DNA of 49,646 bases from a virus, in IMG/VR virus record IMGVR_UViG_3300046313_000787, positions 1 through 49,646 of that record. The stretch is one strand, 5' to 3'. Made by a program: the position numbers and the translations under genes. Of this stretch, positions 1 through 4,940 are shown one piece after another. Below the pieces are notes generated by a model. The model saw only the letters and a list, made by a program, of their open reading frames with translations, did not search any database and was not told the DNA's origin. Each line of letters begins with the position of its first letter. Within the stretch, counting starts at the first letter, position 1.

Positions 1-103
1 GCCGTTGTATATTTTGGCTTTCAATTCGGGCAATTTGTTGTTTCAACGCATTTTGATCAATGGCTTGTTCTTTGTTGCTTACTCTACAATATCCTACTTT
101 CAT
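1..103 (-). CDS. Serine recombinase, N-terminus only (runs off window)
   Basis: Reading leftwards from the ATG at 103-101, the first residues are MKVGYCRVSNKEQAIDQNAL. This is the start of the resolvase/invertase catalytic domain: beta strand, then Y-x-R-V-S with the nucleophilic serine at residue 9, then the usual E-Q pair. Family members cut at short att or crossover sites and rejoin strands through a phosphoserine link, acting as integrases, excisionases or invertases. Only 34 codons are visible, so small and large serine recombinases cannot be told apart; cyanobacterial XisF-type enzymes start in a similar way. The same codons occur at 49544-49646. The putative crossover site lies directly upstream of the start codon. 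Confidence 0.8.
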   Translation of the reverse strand, partial: MKVGYCRVSNKEQAIDQNALKQQIARIESQNIQR

Positions 104-127
104 ATATTATATTGGCTATTAATCTTG
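1..127. repeat. Terminal inverted repeat, left arm
   Basis: Bases 1-127 are the exact reverse complement of 49520-49646; identity stops sharply at base 128. The arm holds the first 34 codons of a serine recombinase (reading out of the window on the minus strand), its short upstream region and half of an attachment-like site. A perfect 127-bp match at both ends of an assembled sequence is what a contig looks like when it stops at a repeated or switchable segment. Confidence 0.95.
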
Positions 128-246
128 AGTTAAACCGTAAATATATTTGTATTGAAAAAGATAAAGAATATTTTGAAGTTGGGGAGAATAGGATTAAAAA
201 ATGGCATGAAGCGAATAATCAAAAAGACTTATTTCCGTGTAATTAG
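112..246 (+). pseudogene. 3' fragment of a DNA methyltransferase gene
   Basis: An open frame without a start ends at TAG 244-246. It encodes about 40 residues that closely match the C-terminus of the intact methyltransferase at 38467-39315: both contain YICIEKDKEYFE, then KWHE-NNQ-DLFPC. The match begins around the junction at base 127/128, where the terminal inverted repeat ends, so the methyltransferase 5' part has been exchanged for recombinase-flanking DNA. The adenine/cytosine methylase motifs (DPPY, DPFAGS) are absent and the fragment cannot be active. The missing 5' part may be restored in another arrangement of the DNA. Confidence 0.8.
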
Positions 247-251
247 TTTTC

Positions 252-290
252 AGTAAAACTGTAATTTTATAGTTAAAAGTGTTACAATTA
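252..290 (+). promoter_or_regulatory. Promoter/operator block, copy 1 (BRO-fragment gene)
   Basis: AAAACTGTAATTTTATAG is followed by AAAAGTG and a -10-like TACAAT at 283-288. The block recurs upstream of the genes starting at 21614, 25122 and 39468, each time 80-120 bases before the ATG and directly before the conserved leader RNA. Its core ACTGTAA-TT-TTATAGT is a near-perfect dyad; the copy at 21722-21737 is perfect, which suggests an operator. No good -35 box is visible, so an activator may be needed (inference). Confidence 0.6.
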
Positions 291-380
291 ACAAAGACGA
301 GAAAAGCAATCAGTAACGTAAATTACCAATTGCTTATATATCATCTCGTGACCACTAAACTACTAGAGGCTAATAAGATT
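291..380 (+). ncRNA. Structured leader RNA, copy 1
   Basis: This 5' leader folds into nested stems: outer ACGAGA (297-302) with TCTCGT (344-349), inner AAGCAAT (304-310) with ATTGCTT (329-335), and a terminal GTAA/TTAC hairpin. The 5' arms are nearly contiguous; the 3' arms are separated by an 8-nt bulge, ATATATCA. The same shape occurs at 21647-21699, 39375-39426 and 25158-25207 with different stem sequences, so base pairing is conserved rather than sequence. It lies 31 bases before the ATG of a BRO-type regulator. A cis-acting control of translation or transcript fate is inferred; it matches no riboswitch class I know. Confidence 0.7.
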
Positions 381-641
381 ATGACAGATTTTAATTTGAG
401 TTTGCAAGGTACGGTTTCCCCATTCGATGGATTAAGACGCATTGATGAACACGGTAATGAATATTGGTCAGCCCGTGACTTAATGCCTTTGTTAGGTTAT
501 TCAAAATGGGAAAACTTTAAAAATGTGATCGAGGTAGCTAAAGAAAATCTTGAGACCGTTGTGGATAATGTTGATGATTACGCTTCCTGCGTCTGGGAAG
601 CGTTAGAAAAAACACTATTCAACAATTCTTTGCTTAACTAA
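381..641 (+). CDS. Truncated BRO/DinD-type regulator, N-terminal domain only
   Basis: The ATG at 381 is chosen because it aligns with the start of the related gene at 21614: MTDFNLSLQ versus MTDLSLNVQ. Residues 13-45 carry the BRO-N/DinD core, SPFDGLRRIDEHGNEYW, SARDL and LGYSKWENF, after which similarity to the 239-aa paralogue ends and 86 residues finish in an unrelated tail. An 8-bp hairpin (ACGCTTCC/GGAAGCGT) lies in the divergent tail. BRO-N domains in phages bind DNA and often belong to antirepressors. The protein is either a decayed copy or a short dominant-negative version. Upstream it shares both operator and leader RNA with its paralogue. Confidence 0.65.
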   Translation: MTDFNLSLQGTVSPFDGLRRIDEHGNEYWSARDLMPLLGYSKWENFKNVIEVAKENLETVVDNVDDYASCVWEALEKTLFNNSLLN

Positions 642-660
642 AATTGATTAGATAAATAAA

Positions 661-690
661 AAATCTCTATAAAGTATTATAGAGATTTTT
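661..690 (+). terminator. Intrinsic terminator
   Basis: Perfect 12-bp stem AAATCTCTATAA/TTATAGAGATTT with loop AGTA, followed by a T run. It ends the BRO-fragment transcript and could also stop leftward transcription. Confidence 0.85.
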
Positions 691-789
691 TATTGTATAG
701 AGACATATCTATAATAATTGATTATATTTCGTAGTTTCCTTAAAAAATATGGTAAGAATAAGATAATAATGATCATGAGAATAGATAAA

Positions 790-1095
790 ATGGGGATAGC
801 TACTGTGCCTAAGAAAGAGACAGACAATGAAGATCGTTTTATGATACCACTTGAGTTAGCGAATTCTTTTCGCTGGAGTGAATTACAAGGATCGAAAATA
901 GAGAATAGAAGACTAGAGAAAAAACTATCAAGGTTAGAAGTATCGAAAAGAATAAAAAGAGAATACTTTGTTAATGATTGTGGTGAGAGTTATATAAGAA
1001 ACGTAGAAAAGGGTATCGCTAAAAGTGTTAGGAGTGACATCTTATTAGCTTTAATTGATCTTTTAAAAATGGATATAAAAGATTTTCTAAATTAA
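790..1095 (+). CDS. XRE-family repressor, module 1
   Basis: A Cro/CI-type helix-turn-helix protein of 101 residues. The core runs FRWSELQGSKIENRRLEKK, then a turn and S-Y-I-R-N-V-E-K-G, matching the XRE pattern in which helices 2 and 3 precede an E-x-G. It is related to the proteins at 29921-30226 and 18114-18383; all three have an aromatic-x-W, G, R/K-L-R-x-x-K signature. The frame is open from TTG 718, with other ATGs at 769 and 775. ATG 790 was chosen because it gives the same length (101 aa) as the 29921 protein; no strong ribosome site separates the options. A palindromic operator follows immediately downstream, in front of the next gene. Confidence 0.75.
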   Translation: MGIATVPKKETDNEDRFMIPLELANSFRWSELQGSKIENRRLEKKLSRLEVSKRIKREYFVNDCGESYIRNVEKGIAKSVRSDILLALIDLLKMDIKDFLN

Positions 1096-1109
1096 TTCTT
1101 TTTTTTTAC

Positions 1110-1142
1110 TTGACTTTTGCACTCTAAGTGCAGTATTATAAT
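1110..1142 (+). promoter_or_regulatory. Promoter with operator in the spacer, module 1
   Basis: TTGACT (1110-1115) and TATTAT (1134-1139) are 18 bp apart; an overlapping TATAAT lies at 1137-1142. The spacer holds the perfect dyad TGCACT-CTA-AGTGCA (1118-1132). A repressor bound there would block RNA polymerase; the XRE gene just upstream is the obvious candidate. Confidence 0.8.
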
Positions 1143-1212
1143 TAATGAGTTGAAAGATCAATTCTAAAAAGCACCTAGACAATTATATAGAAATTATTTT
1201 TTAGAAAGCGAG

Positions 1213-1677
1213 ATGCTTACATTAGAATTGATGACTGAACTAAAAACAGCTTTAGAAAATGAGACATTAGATAAAGCTGAGATAACGAGAGTGTTGAAAG
1301 TATTGACTGAATTTGAAGCAATAGAAAAAGAAGCTACTGAACTAAAAAAAATAATTAAAGAATTGAGAAAAGAAAAACAAATAAATGAATACATTGAATC
1401 AGATGGAGTTATTTATTGTTTAGAAAGTCTTAAGCAATTTGAATTAATTCGAGTAGAGGAAAGTAACTTAACAGATATTGCGGAGACAGTTAAGCAAATA
1501 AATCAACAGATAAATGTTATCGACAAGAGTGAGCAGAAAATAGCTGAATTGTATAGTCAAAAAGATATTTTAATAAATAAAGTATTTTTAGAGACAGAAA
1601 ACAAGGCAGTAAAAAATGCTGAGTTATTGATATTAAAAGGGAGTGTCAACGATAAATTAATCTTTTTAAAAGATTAA
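1213..1677 (+). CDS. Coiled-coil protein of the XRE module, module 1
   Basis: A 154-residue, highly charged helical protein, function unknown. The N-terminus, LTLELMTEL then LDKAEI, aligns with the 158-residue protein at 30348-30824 (ISLELITKY, LDKTEI); both have a short beta-like insert (E-S/L-D-x-x-I/L-Y) near residue 55 between predicted coiled coils. It sits behind the operator-containing promoter of module 1 and ends at a strong terminator, so it is a single-gene transcription unit controlled by the XRE repressor. Such a gene could be an antirepressor, a superinfection factor or a toxin, but nothing in the sequence decides this. Confidence 0.75.
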   Translation: MLTLELMTELKTALENETLDKAEITRVLKVLTEFEAIEKEATELKKIIKELRKEKQINEYIESDGVIYCLESLKQFELIRVEESNLTDIAETVKQINQQINVIDKSEQKIAELYSQKDILINKVFLETENKAVKNAELLILKGSVNDKLIFLKD

Positions 1678-1688
1678 TTATTACCAAT

Positions 1689-1722
1689 AAAACCGTCTTA
1701 AGTAGACCTAAGACGGTTTTAT
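1689..1722 (+). terminator. Intrinsic terminator
   Basis: 12-bp stem AAAACCGTCTTA/TAAGACGGTTTT with an 8-nt loop, the 3' arm ending in four Ts. It separates the XRE module from the replication operon. Confidence 0.85.
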
Positions 1723-1725
1723 AAA

Positions 1726-1807
1726 CAAACTAACAAAAGTTAGAAAAATGAACTTTTATAACAAAGAATCACTTAGGTTTATATTTTATCTAAGTTTTGT
1801 TAGTTTG
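1726..1807 (+). promoter_or_regulatory. Leader of the replication operon with two competing stems
   Basis: CAAACTAACAAAAGTTAG (1726-1743) pairs with CTAAGTTTTGTTAGTTTG (1790-1807), 17 of 18 positions. The first bases of the right arm, CTAAGT (1790-1795), can instead pair with ACTTAG at 1771-1776 as a local hairpin. The two folds exclude each other, as expected for a switch. The first replication gene starts 32 bases downstream behind a good ribosome site (AGAGGA). Confidence 0.55.
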
Positions 1808-1839
1808 GCAACTAAATAAAATAAAAAGAGGATAAAACG

Positions 1840-2571
1840 ATGAGAATAATAGGGCTAACCAAAACGGAAGTAATTGAGAAGTATCCTGTATTACAGAAGT
1901 ATAAAAAAGATAGAAATTTTATGACGACTGCGTATCAGGTGTTGATTGACAAGATTACAGAAGGGTTAAATATTGAAGAGTGTAAGATATTGGCTAAAGA
2001 AAAATTAGATTTTAGTCTAGTAACAGCATTGTCTTTAATTGGAGATTTTAAAAGAGGTGCATCGACAGTAAACTATAAGCTAGATGAGGCGATCAGAATA
2101 GTAGATTCAGCTTTGATCGAATTAAAGAGATTTTTTTATACTCCCAGAACTAATCATCGTATCTCAAAAACCATGATGATTATCAGAAAGAAAAAAGAAG
2201 TTTCTAAGGTTATCTGGTTCATAACTGGTTTTTATGTTTACCCTGAATCATGGACACATTTAGTAAATGAAGTAATTGAAGATAAAGCTGTTTTCATTAA
2301 ATTTTGCTATACAGAAAATGGAATAGGGTATTTTGTTCGTGTAAATTTACATGAATACAAAATATATAAAAAACAACCTTTAAGATTAAAAATTGTTAAT
2401 GAAAACGAGGAAAATAAAATTATCGATATAGTTAACAGTTATTTTGGCTTTTTTAAGATTAGCTCTGTTTTTGCTACTGAGAAGATTGGCGATCGCCTAA
2501 TTATTTATCCGACACGGAATAGAAAAGAAAAAATAGAGATGGAATTAAAAAACATAGGAGAGGAGGTGTAG
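1840..2571 (+). CDS. Unrecognised protein, first gene of replication operon
   Basis: 243 residues behind AGAGGATAAAACG; I do not recognise the family. The N-terminal half is helical and basic, with a K-rich patch at about 105-125 (RISKTMMIIRKKKEVSK). The C-terminal 55 residues (D-I-V-N-S-Y-F-G, I-S-S-V, L-I-I-Y) resemble most of the next protein (D-T-V-N-S-L-Y-G, I-T-S-V, L-I-I-Y), pointing to a duplicated small domain. The gene is three bases from the next and shares its transcript with primase and helicase, so a role in replication initiation or DNA binding is plausible by position only. Confidence 0.7.
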   Translation: MRIIGLTKTEVIEKYPVLQKYKKDRNFMTTAYQVLIDKITEGLNIEECKILAKEKLDFSLVTALSLIGDFKRGASTVNYKLDEAIRIVDSALIELKRFFYTPRTNHRISKTMMIIRKKKEVSKVIWFITGFYVYPESWTHLVNEVIEDKAVFIKFCYTENGIGYFVRVNLHEYKIYKKQPLRLKIVNENEENKIIDIVNSYFGFFKISSVFATEKIGDRLIIYPTRNRKEKIEMELKNIGEEV

Positions 2572-2574
2572 TTT

Positions 2575-2787
2575 ATGAATTTTGACAATTTAACAGAGCA
2601 AAATAGAGTAGACATAAAAGATACGGTTAACTCTCTATATGGTGTAAATACGATTACATCAGTAAGTAGTACGAAATTAAATAAAACTACATTAATAATT
2701 TATCAAGACGAGGAAAAGAAAAACGCTGTCCAGATTGACTATAGCGAGTTTAGAGCATTATTTAACGAACTAATATTAGGAGCTTAA
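2575..2787 (+). CDS. Small protein related to the C-terminus of its upstream neighbour
   Basis: 70 residues with a very strong ribosome site (GGAGAGGAGGTG). Residues 10-55 line up with the last 55 residues of the preceding protein (N-S-L-Y-G-V, I-T-S-V-S, T-L-I-I-Y). It is thus a free copy of a domain that is also fused to a larger protein; the two may form heteromers. Function unknown. It lies between the 243-aa gene and an acidic protein, with 3 and 4 bases between genes. Confidence 0.75.
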   Translation: MNFDNLTEQNRVDIKDTVNSLYGVNTITSVSSTKLNKTTLIIYQDEEKKNAVQIDYSEFRALFNELILGA

Positions 2788-2791
2788 TAAA

Positions 2792-3142
2792 ATGAGAACT
2801 GTAGAATTAATCACCGAATTATCGAGAAATACAAAAGAAGTCAATTTCGTGGAGGTTTATGATAAACCGTATTTACAATTATCGGTTTATAGTATTTTGA
2901 CTTATGCGGACGATCATGGTTATGAATCCTATGAGGACATATTAGAAATAAAAGGATTAGAGACATCAGAAATGAGCGAGATAGGTTTTGAGGAAGGCGT
3001 GATCAAAAAAGAAGACGTACCTGATACATTACTAGAGATTCTTGAAAATGAAGATTTATACCATGCTTTTAATACAGAAGCTTTTTTATCCTTAATGAAA
3101 GGTGAAATAACTTTAGAAGATTACTATTTAGACGATTATTAA
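2792..3142 (+). CDS. Small acidic protein of the replication operon
   Basis: 116 residues with about 30 acidic and few basic side chains, ending LEDYYLDDY; family not recognised. The start MRTVELITELSRNT has the same flavour as the module coiled-coil proteins (M-x-x-x-E-L-I/M-T). Strong acidity is seen in DNA-mimic and anti-restriction proteins, but also in many ordinary small phage proteins, so no function is claimed. It is followed by a hairpin that controls access to the primase ribosome site. Confidence 0.65.
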   Translation: MRTVELITELSRNTKEVNFVEVYDKPYLQLSVYSILTYADDHGYESYEDILEIKGLETSEMSEIGFEEGVIKKEDVPDTLLEILENEDLYHAFNTEAFLSLMKGEITLEDYYLDDY

Positions 3143-3151
3143 CAATTAAAA

Positions 3152-3175
3152 ACCCCTTTAGGCAACTGAAGGGGT
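3152..3175 (+). promoter_or_regulatory. Hairpin covering the primase ribosome binding site
   Basis: ACCCCTT (3152-3158) pairs with AAGGGGT (3169-3175). The 3' arm contains the AAGGGG ribosome site of the primase gene (ATG 3184), so the fold would hide it. The T run expected of a terminator is missing. It would lower primase translation relative to upstream genes or allow it only under certain conditions. Confidence 0.6.
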
Positions 3176-3183
3176 AAAGTATT

Positions 3184-4509
3184 ATGATAAACAATTTAGA
3201 TGAATTAAAAGGAAAAATCTCATTACTAGACTTAGTAAATGAGAATATTATCACAAAGAGAAATGGGCAAAATCATGTAGGGCTATGTCCATTTCATCAA
3301 GAGAATACGCCCAGTTTTTCAGTCGATCCTGAAAAAAATGTATTTCATTGTTTTGGATGCCAAGAAGGTGGTGATGCAATTGCGTATTACCAAAAATTAA
3401 ATAACTTAGACTTTTTGGAAACGATTACTCAATTAGCAGAAAAATACGGAGTTACTTTAGATAAAGATCAGACTGAAAAACAAAAAGAGTTCGCATCGAA
3501 ACAAGAGGTTGCATATAAATTACTTGGTGATGTAAATAAACAATTTCAGTCTCAATTAAATTCAAAAGTCAAAGAGTATTTGAATAAACGAAGAATCAAT
3601 GATGACACAATTAAAACTTTTGGGTTAGGTTATGGTAGTTCAATAAAGATTGATGACAAAGAAATAGCTAGAGAATTAGGTATTTTGAGGGGGGAAAACT
3701 TTATTTATCAAGATAGATTAATTATCCCTATACGAAATAAAAATGGGTTAACAATAGCTATTAATGCAAGGACATTAACAGATCAAGAACCCAAATATAT
3801 TCACTCACCGAATAGTTATTTATGGCAGAAAAAAGACACTTTATTTGGGTTATCAGAAGCTATACCTTTGATTAAACAACAAGATAAAGTATATATAGTA
3901 GAAGGTTGTTTTGATGTATTTATGGCATGGCAAAATAATATTCCAGCCGTTGCTTGTTTAGGTTCAACTATAAGCAAACAGCAATTAGTTGAATTACTCA
4001 AATTGACTAACAATATAATATTCTGTTTAGATACGGATAGAGCAGGGCAGAAAGCGATTTATAGATTGATAGAATCGGTAGAGAAAGAGATTTTTGCAGG
4101 TATATTCCACCCTAAGATTTTGATGTTAGGGGAAAAAGATATAGCTGATTATTTCCTAGAGAATGAAGTCAAAGATTTTAGTTCTTTAATTCCTATTGAT
4201 TGGGTTCAATGGTTGTTTGAATATTACAAAAAGACAGAGGTTAATCCTTATCTTCTAATAACGAAATTAATATCTAAATTTAACTTTGTGGGGGAAAAAC
4301 AAAAATATATCAGATTAGCTAGTGAGATATTAGAAGGGGATACAAAATACTTAGAAAAGGAATTATCAAGATTATTATTGAAACCCTTAGTGCCGACAAC
4401 CAAAGTAGTGCAAATAAAACAAAGACTATCAATAGCAGAAATGCAAATAATCGTTAAACAAAAAAAAGAAAAGAGGGAATTATGGTTACAGAAAACGAAA
4501 TCAAAATAA
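3184..4509 (+). CDS. dnaG: DnaG-type DNA primase
   Basis: 441 residues; makes RNA primers for phage DNA replication. The N-terminal CHC2 zinc finger is complete (C35, H38, C56, C59 within LCPFH and HCFGC), followed by GGDAIAYY. The core domain has the RNA-polymerase basic motif region (DRLIIPIRN, INARTL, KYIHSP) and a TOPRIM fold with the catalytic glutamate in VEGCFDVF (E240) and metal ligands in LDTDRAG (D283, D285). The C-terminal helicase-binding domain is short compared with bacterial DnaG, and the operon encodes an SF2 helicase rather than an obvious DnaB. It overlaps the next gene by 28 bases; a hairpin masks its ribosome site. Confidence 0.93.
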   Translation: MINNLDELKGKISLLDLVNENIITKRNGQNHVGLCPFHQENTPSFSVDPEKNVFHCFGCQEGGDAIAYYQKLNNLDFLETITQLAEKYGVTLDKDQTEKQKEFASKQEVAYKLLGDVNKQFQSQLNSKVKEYLNKRRINDDTIKTFGLGYGSSIKIDDKEIARELGILRGENFIYQDRLIIPIRNKNGLTIAINARTLTDQEPKYIHSPNSYLWQKKDTLFGLSEAIPLIKQQDKVYIVEGCFDVFMAWQNNIPAVACLGSTISKQQLVELLKLTNNIIFCLDTDRAGQKAIYRLIESVEKEIFAGIFHPKILMLGEKDIADYFLENEVKDFSSLIPIDWVQWLFEYYKKTEVNPYLLITKLISKFNFVGEKQKYIRLASEILEGDTKYLEKELSRLLLKPLVPTTKVVQIKQRLSIAEMQIIVKQKKEKRELWLQKTKSK

Positions 4510-4940
4510 TTATTGAGAAAATTATTTCACAAAGACAACGATTAAAAGAGATTGAGATTGAGAAAAGAAACTTAGAATCTGAAAGAAAAAAAATAGAAGG
4601 TCAAATGAATTGGAATCAAACAACATTAATTGAATACTTGGAGGCAAATAATCTAAAGAAACTTTTGTTTGATAAATATGGTTTTGTTTTAAAAAGACTA
4701 CCAAATAAAATTACAAAATTTTTGAAAGAAGTTAATGATTTTCCTGATAAATATAAGATGCCACAACAAATCAATAAAAAGTCGATATTAATAGATTATC
4801 ACCGTAAAGAAGATTTAAAAGATTTAGTTGAGATTACCAATAATACAAAAATTATAATTACTGAATTAAAAGATGCAACAGTCAATTACACTAACGAGAA
4901 AAAAGGAATTAAGAGATTATCAGACAAAAGTGATCAATGA
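4482..4940 (+). CDS. Gp157-like coiled-coil phage protein
   Basis: 152 residues. The N-terminal 45 residues are a charged coiled coil (QRLKEIEIEKRNLESERKK), followed by a compact part (YLEANNLKKLLFDKYGFVLK, P-N, F-P-D-K-Y, K-K-S-I). This architecture fits Siphovirus Gp157 proteins, which lie in phage replication/recombination operons and have been linked to phage resistance; the match is from pattern only. It overlaps both neighbours (28 bases with primase, 68 bases with helicase), a sign of tight translational coupling. Confidence 0.55.
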   Translation: MVTENEIKIIIEKIISQRQRLKEIEIEKRNLESERKKIEGQMNWNQTTLIEYLEANNLKKLLFDKYGFVLKRLPNKITKFLKEVNDFPDKYKMPQQINKKSILIDYHRKEDLKDLVEITNNTKIIITELKDATVNYTNEKKGIKRLSDKSDQ

